Origin: DATKCA01 sp035544675
GTDB lineage: Bacteria; Acidobacteriota; Thermoanaerobaculia; Gp7-AA8
Assembly: GCA_035544675.1 (NCBI GenBank)
Contig: DATKCA010000182.1
Span: 1-9,056, forward strand
DNA: 9,056 bases
Direction of reading: 5' to 3'
This document shows positions 1 through 6,210 of this stretch, in pieces; position 1 is the first letter of the stretch; every line of letters begins with the position of its first letter. Position numbers and translations under genes: made by a program. Under the pieces are notes generated by a model. It worked only from the letters and a program-made list of their open reading frames with translations, was not told the origin of the DNA and did not search any database.

Positions 1-255
1 CTCCAGCGACCGGTTCTCCGTTCCGGGATAGTCGGCGATCGAGTCGATGGTGACGACGATGACCTCCGCGCCACTCTTCTGCTCGACGCCGAGGAGCCAT
101 TGCTCGATCCGCTCCTGCTCGGCGGGGCTGAGGACCCGGGCCTGGTCCGTGACGTATCCGGCGTCCGGTCTCGGATAAGGGGCGTAATCCTGCCCCTGCG
201 CGGACGCCGCGACGAGCAGCAGGAGGATCAGAGCCTTACTCGAAAATGATCGCAT
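1..255 (-). CDS. Secreted TPM-domain (YgcG/Psb32-like) protein, C-terminal part off the window
   Basis: The reading frame is open from an ATG at 253-255 to the left edge (85 codons), so only the N-terminus is present. Residues 1-7 are polar or basic, residues 8-19 form a hydrophobic core (ALILLLLVAASA), and a signal-peptidase I site is likely after Ala19. From about residue 33 the segment GYVTDQARVLSP, a helix (EQERIEQWL) and the strand AEVIVVTIDSI match the start of a TPM domain (TLP18.3/Psb32/MOLO-1). In YgcG-like proteins this domain sits outside the cytoplasmic membrane, often with a C-terminal TM segment and Gly-rich tail; neither can be seen here. A GGGAGGG stretch lies about 11 bases before the ATG. 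The start lies inside the preceding TPM gene (20-base overlap), so the two are probably translationally coupled. The signal peptide and domain start are seen directly; the role in envelope maintenance is family knowledge and not certain. Confidence 0.8.
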   Translation of the reverse strand, partial: MRSFSSKALILLLLVAASAQGQDYAPYPRPDAGYVTDQARVLSPAEQERIEQWLLGVEQKSGAEVIVVTIDSIADYPGTENRSLE

Positions 256-664
256 TCGAGTGTGCGCCCTCCCTGCTTCCGTTGGACGGAAAGAGCCGCG
301 ACAGCTCTTCCCCGAGGAGCCGGATCCCGAGCGACAGGGCATCCGCCATCCGTCCTTCGCGCAGCTCGGCGATCATGGCGTCGCGAACGTCGTCCCAGAA
401 GTGCTCGCTCGTTCTCGAGCTGATCCCTTCGTCGCCGTAGATCAGCAGCTCGTGGCTTTTCGGATCGACGACGACCAGAACGGCGTTCCTGTCGGGCGTC
501 GCGCTCAGGCCGTGCTGCTCGAAGAGCTTCCGCGCCTTTCGCCGGATGCCCAGCCAGCTCGGCCTGGCGACCGCGATCCGCAACTCGGCGGTGGTCAGCC
601 GCTCCACGGCGCCGATCTTCGCCTCCAGCCTGTCGATCTGCTCAGGGGACAGGAGAATGGCCAT
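236..664 (-). CDS. Short TPM-domain protein without signal peptide
   Basis: This 142-residue protein begins MAILLSPEQIDRLE and has no signal peptide or membrane segment. It keeps the core TPM pattern: an N-terminal helix, TTAELRIAVA (about residues 24-33), the strand NAVLVVVDPKSHELLIYGDEG (about 60-80), and a helix with HFWDDVRDAM and an acidic/basic stretch following. Short leaderless TPM proteins like this are commonly encoded beside a LemA protein and a secreted YgcG-like TPM protein, and a secreted TPM gene does follow here, overlapping by 20 bases. An in-frame TGA a few codons upstream of the ATG at 662-664 fixes the maximum length. The ribosome-binding site is weak (GAG about 11 bases upstream). 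The TPM domain adopts a phosphatase-like fold in plant Psb32/TLP18.3, but catalytic activity in bacterial members is not established. Family assignment is good; function is not resolved. Confidence 0.75.
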   Translation of the reverse strand: MAILLSPEQIDRLEAKIGAVERLTTAELRIAVARPSWLGIRRKARKLFEQHGLSATPDRNAVLVVVDPKSHELLIYGDEGISSRTSEHFWDDVRDAMIAELREGRMADALSLGIRLLGEELSRLFPSNGSREGAHSNAIIFE

Positions 665-712
665 CCGGTTTCATTCTCGCCCACGAGACAATGGAGCGCA
701 ACGGAGGGCTCG
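665..712. promoter_or_regulatory. Divergent intergenic region with small dyad
   Basis: These 48 bases separate the divergent TPM and ADP-ribosylglycohydrolase genes and must carry the start signals of both, unless promoters lie inside the genes. An inverted repeat with 5-base arms (TCTCG, 675-679; CGAGA, 684-688) and a 4-base spacer sits in the middle and could be an operator. No convincing -35/-10 pair is visible. The dyad is short enough to be chance. Confidence 0.25.
703..708 (+). promoter_or_regulatory. Ribosome-binding site that sets the GTG start at 713
   Basis: GGAGGG lies four bases upstream of GTG 713. That GTG begins the conserved LGAIIGDIVGS segment with which this family normally starts. 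It supports this start over far upstream starts in the same frame, which would run antisense through the TPM gene. Confidence 0.65.
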
Positions 713-1489
713 GTGCTGGGCGCGATCATCGGCGACATCGTCGGCTCGGTCCATGAGGGTAGGGGAACGAAGAGCAAGGACTTTCCGCTCCTCGTTCCGC
801 AGTCGACGTTCACGGACGACTCGGTGCTGACGGTGGCCGTCGCCGACTGGCTGCTCACCGGGCGCGATCTGGTCGATCTCCTTCACGACTACTACGGCGC
901 CCATCCGCGGCGCGGGTATGGCGGCATGTTCCAGGAGTGGGCCGGGTCCCGGCGGCGCGAGCCGTACAACAGCTTCGGCAACGGCTCGGCCATGCGCGTC
1001 AGTCCGGTCGGGTTCGCGTTCGATTCCATCGAGGAAGTGCTGGAATGGGCGGGGCGCAGCGCCGCCGTCACGCACGATCATCCCGAGGGGATTCGCGGTG
1101 CGCAGGCGATCGCCGCCGCTGTGTTCTACGCGCGCACGATCCGCGACAGAGACGAGATTGCCGCGCTTCTCGAATCGCGTTTCGGCTACGACCTCCGGAC
1201 GCCGCTCGACGACATCCGCCCCTCGTACCGATTCGACGTGACCTGTCAGGGCTCCGTGCCGCAGGCGATTCGCGCGTTTCTCGAATCGACCGGCTACGAG
1301 GACGCCATCCGCAACGCCATCTCCCTCGGCGGCGACGCCGACACGCTCGCCTGCATGGCTGGCGGCATCGCCGAGGCGTACTACGGAGTACCGGAGGAGA
1401 TTGCGGAGGAGGGTCTCGCCAGGTTGACGCCGGATCTGACCGAGGTCGCGAGGCGTTTCCGCTGCAGAGCTGGAACCGCGGGGCCCTGA
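713..1489 (+). CDS. ADP-ribosylglycohydrolase (DraG/ARH family)
   Basis: The 258-residue product belongs to the family that removes ADP-ribose from proteins or small molecules using a dinuclear Mg/Mn centre. Visible family motifs are the N-terminal MLGAIIGDIVGS, the metal-binding TFTDDS (about residue 33), YNSFGNGSAMRVSPVG (about 85-100), THDHPEG (about 122-128), and the second metal site SLGGDADTLACMAGG (about 205-219). All expected acidic metal ligands are present, so it is probably active. It has no signal peptide, suggesting a cytoplasmic enzyme. Length and start agree with the family (about 260 residues). The C-terminal helix TPDLTEVARRF is normal. The last nine residues (RCRAGTAGP) look foreign and come from reading, out of frame, into a TonB-receptor tail. 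The enzyme therefore seems to have lost its original stop codon, with perhaps a few residues replaced. Substrate is unknown; no ADP-ribosyltransferase partner is in the window. Confidence 0.85.
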   Translation: MLGAIIGDIVGSVHEGRGTKSKDFPLLVPQSTFTDDSVLTVAVADWLLTGRDLVDLLHDYYGAHPRRGYGGMFQEWAGSRRREPYNSFGNGSAMRVSPVGFAFDSIEEVLEWAGRSAAVTHDHPEGIRGAQAIAAAVFYARTIRDRDEIAALLESRFGYDLRTPLDDIRPSYRFDVTCQGSVPQAIRAFLESTGYEDAIRNAISLGGDADTLACMAGGIAEAYYGVPEEIAEEGLARLTPDLTEVARRFRCRAGTAGP

Positions 1490-1773
1490 ACGTGACCGCG
1501 CGGCAGGGCCGCTACGGCGACTACTGCAGCTTCACCATCGCCGCGGTCGATCATCAGACGTACGGAGCGAAGTGGCTGGCCGACCTCGAAGCCTCCTACC
1601 GATGGGCCGATTACACCTTCGCCCTCGGCGCGGAGAATCTTTTCGACGTCTTCCCCGACGAGAACATCCCGAACTCGGCGCAGGGATTCAACGGCATCTT
1701 CCGGTACCCGAGTCATTCCCCGTTCGGCATGAACGGGACGTTCGTCTACACACGGGTTTCGTACACGTTCTGA
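1457..1773 (+). pseudogene. Orphan C-terminal tail of a TonB-dependent receptor
   Basis: One frame off the ADP-ribosylglycohydrolase, about 104 codons read as the last strands of a TonB-dependent outer-membrane receptor barrel. Recognisable pieces are RGALNVTARQGRYGDY, FGAKW-like YGAKWLADLEASYRW, the very characteristic ALGAENLFDVFPDE, and a closing strand ending VSYTF. A terminal Phe is the usual BAM-recognition signal of outer-membrane barrels. No signal peptide, plug domain or earlier strands exist upstream: the same frame through the glycohydrolase gene is only antisense-like filler. The fragment has no start of its own and cannot form a barrel, so it is a remnant. It was either left by a deletion that fused two loci or created by an assembly join. 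The family call is strong; the exact left end is uncertain by about 15 bases. Confidence 0.75.
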
Positions 1774-1783
1774 AGAAACGACA

Positions 1784-1830
1784 AAGGGGGCGGCATCAGA
1801 ATCCTTCCAGCATCCAGATGTCGCCCCCTT
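1784..1830 (-). terminator. Possible terminator of the first kinase gene
   Basis: Arms at 1784-1797 (AAGGGGGCGGCATC) and 1817-1830 pair over 14 positions with one mismatch and a 19-base loop. In the minus-strand transcript the hairpin is followed by a T-rich run (TTTGTCGTTTCTTC, reading 1785 down to about 1772). The 5' arm lies within the last codons of the kinase gene. In a plus-strand transcript the odd pair is a G-U wobble, so the structure would also fold from the receptor side, but without a T-run. A factor-independent terminator between convergent genes is plausible but unproven. Confidence 0.35.
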
Positions 1831-4381
1831 CCGGCCGCAGCCGGTCGAACACGACCCACCGGCCGTCAGGCGACCACGACGGGTAATCGATCCGCACCTC
1901 GGGGTCGTCGAACTCGAAGATGAACTGCTGCGCGCCGTCGGTCACGCTGGCGACCCACATCTTCTGATGGTTGGCCACGTCGAGGATCCGCGAGCGATCC
2001 GGCGACCAGCAGTGATGACCTCCCCCTCGCTGGATCGGGAGAGCCTGCTCGTCGCCGCCCTCGGCCGGGGTCGTGACGAGCCGCGGCGGCGTGAAGGCGT
2101 ATGAGACATACGACAGCGTCTTGCCGTCCGGTGACCAGCGGACGTAGTGCACGCCAGCGCCGTTGCGGCTCACCTGCCGCGCGCTGCCGCCGTCGGCATT
2201 CATGACCCAGACTTCGAGCCGCCCGGTGGCGTCGGACAGATAGGCGATCTTCGTTCCATCCGGCGAGTAGAAGGCGTGCGTTTCGGTGGCGGCGTCGCGG
2301 GTCAGCTGGCGGAGCCCGCCGGTGCGGATGTCGACGTCCCAGATGTCGATCGACTCTCCGCGGCGGGAGAAGAAGACGAGCTTCGTCGCGTCGGGCGACC
2401 AGTCCGGCTGGTAATCGTCTCCGGCACCTTCCGTGATCTGGCGGTCGCTGCCGTCGGCGAACCGATGGATCCAGAGATTCATGTCGCCGCCGCGATCCGA
2501 ATTGAACGCGATGGCGGAGGCGTCGGGCGCCCATGAGGCGCGGCTTTCCTCTCTCGTGGTCGCCACCACCTCGACGGCCGGGCCGGTGACGACGCCCTCC
2601 GGCGTCAGCGGAACGCGCCACAGATCGGCGTTCTGCCGCAGCGTGGCAAACGCAAGCCGCCGCCCGTCGGCGGAGATGGCGAGATCGAGATCCTGACCGG
2701 CGCCGGTGGTGACCTGTTCGGCCTGCGGAGAAAACGATCCATCCTGCGCCACGCGCACGCGCCAGACGTTGATCCCGCCGCCTCGATACGATGAAAAGTA
2801 GATCGCCCGTCCATCGGGCGACCATACCGGGCTGATGTCGATGATGCGATCGTTCGTCAGCGAGCGGAGGGTTTTCGTTTCCAGATCGACGACGCGGATG
2901 TCGTACTGTGTCCGTTCGATGTTCTGAAAGACGAGCCGGCGTCCGTCCGGCGACCAGCGCGGCCGGACGTGCTCGACGGCCTCCGTCCGGTCGGACGTCA
3001 CCTGCTGCGGATTGTGGCCGTTGCGATCGGCGATCCAGAGCCGGTGACTGCCGCTCCATGGTGCGGAGAATGCGATGCGCGAGCCGTCGGGCGACCAGGC
3101 CGGATCGAAGGCGTTCCGCAGCAGGAGCTGCTCGGCGCCGCTGCCGGCGTCGATCGACCAAATGTCGCCGTAGTCGTATTCCGAGTGGATATCGGCTTGC
3201 CCGACCCGCCCCGGACGGTTCGAGCGGACGAAGACGACTGTTTTCCCGTCCGGCGACCACGATGGATAGATGTCGTCGGCGTCGCCGCGGGTGAGCTGGC
3301 GCTCAGTCGCGTTGGCGAGCGAGCGAATGAAGAGCTTGCGCACCGGGCCCGCCTCACGTGCGAACACGAGGTCCGTGCCGCCCGGTCCCCAGGAGGGGAA
3401 CTGCTCGATCGCTTTGGCGAAGGTAATCTGCGTCAGCACCTTGGAGGAAGGGGGCGCGTTCGCCTCGCCCCGGCGCGTCGCCGCGAACCAGGCCGCGGCT
3501 GCCGCCGCGGCGATGAGCAGGACCAGCCCGAGGAACTTTGCCATTCTGGCGAGCGAGCGGGGAGGCCGGGCCGCGTAGCGGCGCAGATGCATCGCCAGAT
3601 CGGCCGCCGACTGGCAGCGGTTTTCTCGTTCTTTGACGAGGCACTCCTGAACCAGCGCATTCATCTCTTCCGGCAGACCGCGCAGATCGGGCGGGTCGTC
3701 GCGAAGGATCGCGGTTGTCGTGTCGGAAGCAGTAGGGCGCGCGAACAGCGGCCTGCCCACGATCATCTCGTGCAGGATGCAGCCGGCCGCGAAGAGGTCG
3801 GCTCGAGCGTCCACCGCCTCGCCCCGCAATTGTTCCGGCGCCATGTAGGCGAGCGTTCCCATGACCGTGCCGGATGCGGTCTTCACCTCCGTCTCCTCGC
3901 CGGGGGCCGGGGACGTCGCCTTGGCCAGACCGAAGTCGAGAATCTTCACGCGACCGTCGCGCGTGATCATGATGTTCTCGGGCTTCAGATCGCGGTGAAC
4001 GATCCCTTTACCGTGGGCGGCGGCCAGCCCGTCGCAGATCTGCGCCGCGATGCCGGCGGCATGGCGCCACCGCATCGGACCGGGCGCGATCCGTTGTCGC
4101 AACGTCTCGCCTTCCAGCAGTTCCGTGACCAGGTAGTTGACGCCGGCATCTCTTCCGAAGCGGTGTACCTGAAGAATGTTGGGATGCGACAGTGAAGCGA
4201 CGGCGCGCGCTTCCCCTTCGAACCGCGCCACCGACTGCGCATCAGCCTGAGGAACGATCTTGATGGCAACCTCGCGACCCAGCTGCGTGTCGAGGGCGCG
4301 ATAGACCTCCCCCATGCCGCCGGCGCCCAGCGGCGCCATGATCTCGTAGTCACCGAGGCGGGAGCCTGGATGGAGCGGCAT
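1796..4381 (-). CDS. Transmembrane Ser/Thr protein kinase with C-terminal TolB/WD40-like beta-propeller
   Basis: This is an intact 861-residue Hanks-type kinase. The catalytic domain covers about residues 11-270: Gly-rich loop LGAGGMGEVY (18-27), ATP-binding Lys41 in VAIK, catalytic loop HRDLKPEN (129-136) with catalytic Asp131, DFG (149-151), activation-segment threonines ahead of MAPE (180-183). One membrane segment follows (about 283-300, FLGLVLLIAAAAAAAWF). The rest, about 320-861, contains some twelve spaced PxWSPDG-like blade motifs of the TolB/PD40 type, enough for two six-bladed propellers or one large one. Expected topology is a cytoplasmic kinase and a periplasmic propeller, which probably senses a ligand or partner that the sequence does not reveal. 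The ATG start gives MPLHPGSRLGDYEI, which aligns with the second kinase in this window; no strong ribosome-binding site precedes it. The last residues (DIWMLEGF) look natural, so the gene is complete. Confidence 0.93.
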   Translation of the reverse strand: MPLHPGSRLGDYEIMAPLGAGGMGEVYRALDTQLGREVAIKIVPQADAQSVARFEGEARAVASLSHPNILQVHRFGRDAGVNYLVTELLEGETLRQRIAPGPMRWRHAAGIAAQICDGLAAAHGKGIVHRDLKPENIMITRDGRVKILDFGLAKATSPAPGEETEVKTASGTVMGTLAYMAPEQLRGEAVDARADLFAAGCILHEMIVGRPLFARPTASDTTTAILRDDPPDLRGLPEEMNALVQECLVKERENRCQSAADLAMHLRRYAARPPRSLARMAKFLGLVLLIAAAAAAAWFAATRRGEANAPPSSKVLTQITFAKAIEQFPSWGPGGTDLVFAREAGPVRKLFIRSLANATERQLTRGDADDIYPSWSPDGKTVVFVRSNRPGRVGQADIHSEYDYGDIWSIDAGSGAEQLLLRNAFDPAWSPDGSRIAFSAPWSGSHRLWIADRNGHNPQQVTSDRTEAVEHVRPRWSPDGRRLVFQNIERTQYDIRVVDLETKTLRSLTNDRIIDISPVWSPDGRAIYFSSYRGGGINVWRVRVAQDGSFSPQAEQVTTGAGQDLDLAISADGRRLAFATLRQNADLWRVPLTPEGVVTGPAVEVVATTREESRASWAPDASAIAFNSDRGGDMNLWIHRFADGSDRQITEGAGDDYQPDWSPDATKLVFFSRRGESIDIWDVDIRTGGLRQLTRDAATETHAFYSPDGTKIAYLSDATGRLEVWVMNADGGSARQVSRNGAGVHYVRWSPDGKTLSYVSYAFTPPRLVTTPAEGGDEQALPIQRGGGHHCWSPDRSRILDVANHQKMWVASVTDGAQQFIFEFDDPEVRIDYPSWSPDGRWVVFDRLRPEGGDIWMLEGF

Positions 4382-4456
4382 GTCTGGTGAGGGAACGATG
4401 ATAGCCGACGCGGTCGCTCTGGCGAAGTCCTGGCTCGACGCGCACCGCGCGTACGA

Positions 4457-4645
4457 TCACGCCTCGAGCAGGCCCCGCCAGTTACGCGCCAGCGTGAGCG
4501 GCGCGACGGCGGGCGCCCTTTCGACCGTCACGAGAATCCGCCCGTCGGGCGCGAGATTTGTAGGGCCGGTGTGCCGAGGCCGAGATGCGCATCGTGGCCG
4601 GGAGAATGACACGCGGCATGCCAGCGTGGACTCCCACCTCTCGTG
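4457..4645 (-). pseudogene. Frameshifted C-terminal tail of a kinase/propeller-type protein
   Basis: Two adjacent minus-strand frames together spell the usual end of a TolB-like propeller protein. The upstream frame has HAGMPRVILPATMRI...ASAHRPY; the downstream frame has NLAPDGRILVTVE...PLTLARNWRGLLEA and then TGA at 4457-4459. The same arrangement (GxPRVLFxxx, YDVxxDGxRFxxx, VVLxWPAEL near the stop) is seen in the propeller tail at the right edge of this window. The frames join if one base is removed from the TTT at 4557-4559: the codons then read R-P-Y-N-L-A-P-D-G. Only about 60 codons survive, with no kinase domain or earlier blades on this strand, so it is a dead fragment. The frameshift reading is my inference from the two frames; the tail motif itself is clear. 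Confidence 0.6.
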
Positions 4646-4646
4646 A

Positions 4647-4700
4647 CCTGATGCTCGCTGGCAGAGCGCGCACGACCTTGGCCGCATCTGCGCGCTCTTC
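4647..4700 (+). pseudogene. Possible scrap of a kinase C-lobe end
   Basis: Directly after an in-frame TGA (4644-4646), the plus strand reads PDARWQSAHDLGRI. Kinases of this propeller-linked class end their catalytic domain with a closely similar segment, for example in this window RENRCQSAADL in the first kinase and RGERYGSTSDL in the second. Nothing before or after continues the homology convincingly. It could be a chance match in GC-rich sequence, so it is only tentatively called. Confidence 0.3.
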
Positions 4701-4821
4701 GACACGTCAGGCCGTGGGGCTTGGCGAGAACAGGTGCAGCGCCTCCTACGCGATCGTCTCCCAGCCTCGCCAGGCGTGAAGAAGTCGAATCGGCGCGCGG
4801 CGGATGAACCGGCCCGTGCTG

Positions 4822-5181
4822 CTAGCCGGCATTCGGGCGGACGAACTCGACGCCACGTGCGGACAGGGCATCGGGATAGACGTCGCTCTCGACGAGATGG
4901 CGCGTTCCCGTCAGCCCCAGCTTCCTGAACCCTCGTTCCACACACTCTTCCGCCATCACCTCGGCGATATGCAGCCATGGAACCGGGAGGCGGTCGGCGA
5001 TGAATGGAGGCGCCTGATGAATGGTGTTGTCGGGACAGATCACAAAGTCAGCACCGATCGAGGCGAGTTTCGTGGCCGATGACAGCATCAGTTCGCCGTC
5101 GGCACGCCAGTCGTCGGCATCGATCGGCTTCATGTACGCCGCGAGCGAGCGCGCGTGGAGCGACACTTCCGGATCATAGCC
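4822..5181 (-). pseudogene. Internal fragment of an aspartate/glutamate racemase family gene
   Basis: About 119 codons remain. Reading from 5181, the frame gives GYDPEVSLHARSLAAYM, GADFVICPDNTIHQAPPF, VPWLHIAEVMAEE, and LGLTGTRHLVESDVYPDAL...GVEF. These are the middle of an Asp/Glu/hydantoin racemase-superfamily protein of about 230 residues. The first catalytic Cys is present in ICPDNT; it is Cys44 if the GTG at 5164-5166 is used. The N-terminal GI(V/L)G strand is missing because an in-frame TGA (5182-5184) and the hydrolase gene lie where it should be. The C-terminal half with the second catalytic Cys (GCTE motif) is missing because the frame stops after VRPNAG. A gene caller may report 114 residues from the GTG, but a protein without half its active site would not work as a racemase. 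No racemase sequence was found in neighbouring frames. Confidence 0.7.
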
Positions 5182-5203
5182 TCATCTCGTATGAGCGTGA
5201 GAC

Positions 5204-6097
5204 CTACTTCACCGCCGCACGTGCGAGCCAATCTCGAATGATCCTGTTGTACTTCGCCGGCTGTTCCAGGTTCACGAAGTGACCAGCGTTCTTGACCGTG
5301 ACCAGGCGTGCGCCCGGAATCGAGTTAGCGATGAACTCCGCCTCTTTCTTCAACGCAGGCATTTCTCCATCTCCGACGACAATCAAGGTCGGCACTCTGA
5401 GTTCGGCCAGGCGCGAAGCAGGCGGCGGATCGAGCGGCTTGGAGCGAGGTGCGTTCGGCCGGCTGACTGGCCACGTGTTCTGCTGCAGGATCATTGCGTT
5501 CAGACGCTGGCGCACTCGCGGCATCATGCTCGCCACCCGGAAGGGGGCGAACGCCCACATGCGATCGTGGGTCAGCTGAAGATTTTCGGCGGCCGCTGCG
5601 GCCGCGACACCTCGACTGCCCTCTGTGAACTCCTTGCCGACGTCGTAGCCAGCAAGAGGCGAGGCACCGACAACCAGGCTGAGGACCGTGTGCGGGTGCG
5701 TAAGCGCGAAGTCGAGCGCAACCTGCCCTCCCGCAGACAATCCGATGAGGTGCGCCCTCTCGATCCCTAGACCCTCGAGCAGCGCCGCGAGATCTTCGTA
5801 ATGCGCGAACGCTGAATCTCCCAGCGCAGAACGCCCCGCTCCTCGCCTGTCGTACCGCACCACTCGGTAGTTGCGAGTCAGTAATGAGAATTGATCATCC
5901 CACTGTTGAGAGTGTAGCCACCCGCCGTGAAGCAGAATGACAGCCGGCCCGTCGCCAGCGACCTCGTAATAGAGCTTTGTAGCGTTTACGGGAAACAAGC
6001 CGAAAGTCTGCCGCGGCTCTTCGGCTTGCAACGAAGCCTGTACAAGAAGCATCGCCCACAGAACCGCCGCCCGGTGCCGATTCAGTCTGGCTTTCAT
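5204..6097 (-). CDS. Secreted alpha/beta hydrolase
   Basis: The 297-residue product starts at ATG 6095-6097, chosen because a strong GGAGGT lies four bases upstream and because it opens with a clean signal peptide. That peptide has basic residues in positions 3-9, a hydrophobic core at about 10-21, and likely cleavage after LQA at residue 25. The alpha/beta-hydrolase fold is clear: oxyanion-region HGGW (57-60), YDRRGAGRS (82-90), nucleophile elbow GLSAGG with Ser121, acid Asp243 in VVGDGE, and His273 in NAGHF. The triad is complete, so it should be an active esterase/lipase-like or related hydrolase in the periplasm; substrate cannot be told. A helical cap lies roughly between 150 and 225, including an Ala-rich stretch. 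It is divergent from the second kinase gene. Downstream lies only a racemase remnant, so it is probably monocistronic. Confidence 0.88.
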   Translation of the reverse strand: MKARLNRHRAAVLWAMLLVQASLQAEEPRQTFGLFPVNATKLYYEVAGDGPAVILLHGGWLHSQQWDDQFSLLTRNYRVVRYDRRGAGRSALGDSAFAHYEDLAALLEGLGIERAHLIGLSAGGQVALDFALTHPHTVLSLVVGASPLAGYDVGKEFTEGSRGVAAAAAAENLQLTHDRMWAFAPFRVASMMPRVRQRLNAMILQQNTWPVSRPNAPRSKPLDPPPASRLAELRVPTLIVVGDGEMPALKKEAEFIANSIPGARLVTVKNAGHFVNLEQPAKYNRIIRDWLARAAVK

Positions 6098-6210
6098 GAA
6101 GACCTCCGGTCGTTCAAGTTTACGCTTCTCGAGGCAGCTCGGCTGCCAGGCCGAAGCCGTACGGCGCCAGCTGTTGCTTGAAGGCGTTTCCGCTATTCTC
6201 ATCGCACGCC
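6098..6210. promoter_or_regulatory. Divergent promoter region between hydrolase and second kinase
   Basis: These 113 bases must drive both divergent genes. They contain a perfect inverted repeat (GGCAGC 6133-6138, GCTGCC 6142-6147, 3-base loop) and a perfect 10-base palindrome GCCGTACGGC (6156-6165). The two are nine bases apart near the middle, where a shared operator would be expected. A TATTCT hexamer at 6194-6199 could be a -10 for the kinase, but the best upstream hexamer (TTGCTT, 6174-6179) is only 14 bases away. The dyads are seen directly; a regulatory role is a guess. Confidence 0.3.
6102..6107 (-). promoter_or_regulatory. Ribosome-binding site that sets the hydrolase start
   Basis: Read on the minus strand this is GGAGGT, four bases before the ATG at 6095-6097. 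It decides for this start over an ATG 35 codons further upstream. That longer form would bury the signal peptide and overlap the leader region of the divergent kinase gene. Confidence 0.7.

Larger units (their letters stand above)
4382..4821. other. Gene-free stretch with decayed kinase/propeller debris
   Basis: This 440-base stretch has no intact gene. Open frames exist on both strands but read as Arg/Ala/Ser-rich filler typical of GC-rich DNA. Two recognisable scraps are listed separately: a frameshifted propeller-protein tail on the minus strand (4457 to about 4645) and a short kinase-like motif on the plus strand (4647 to about 4700). I see nothing recognisable in 4382-4456 or 4700-4821, including no clear promoter for the kinase gene that starts at 4381. 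Confidence 0.6.

Noticed and set aside
260..712. A long upstream extension of the ADP-ribosylglycohydrolase to 409 residues
   Set aside because: The extension is antisense to the TPM gene and has no homology. The GTG at 713 has a ribosome-binding site and begins the conserved family start.
937..1456. The 5' part of the frame that ends in the TonB-receptor tail
   Set aside because: It overlaps the glycohydrolase in the wrong frame, is Arg/Ala/Gly-rich, and contains no receptor strands or plug.
2969..4195. A 408-codon open frame on the plus strand across the first kinase gene
   Set aside because: It is the antisense shadow of the kinase gene in GC-rich DNA. Its product is Arg/Gly/Ala-rich without domains, while the opposite strand has every kinase and propeller motif.
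4457..4978. A 173-codon minus-strand frame as one protein
   Set aside because: Only its last 30 or so codons look real (a propeller tail). The rest is Arg-rich filler, partly overlapping the racemase fragment in another frame.
6174..6199. A sigma-70-like promoter TTGCTT...TATTCT
   Set aside because: The spacer is only 14 bases, and both hexamers are imperfect.
6098..6202. A 35-residue N-terminal extension of the hydrolase
   Set aside because: It would bury the signal peptide and ignore the GGAGGT site just before ATG 6097.
6178..6210. A TTG start 11 codons before the second kinase's ATG
   Set aside because: The extra residues have no counterpart in the first kinase, whose start aligns exactly with ATG 6211.
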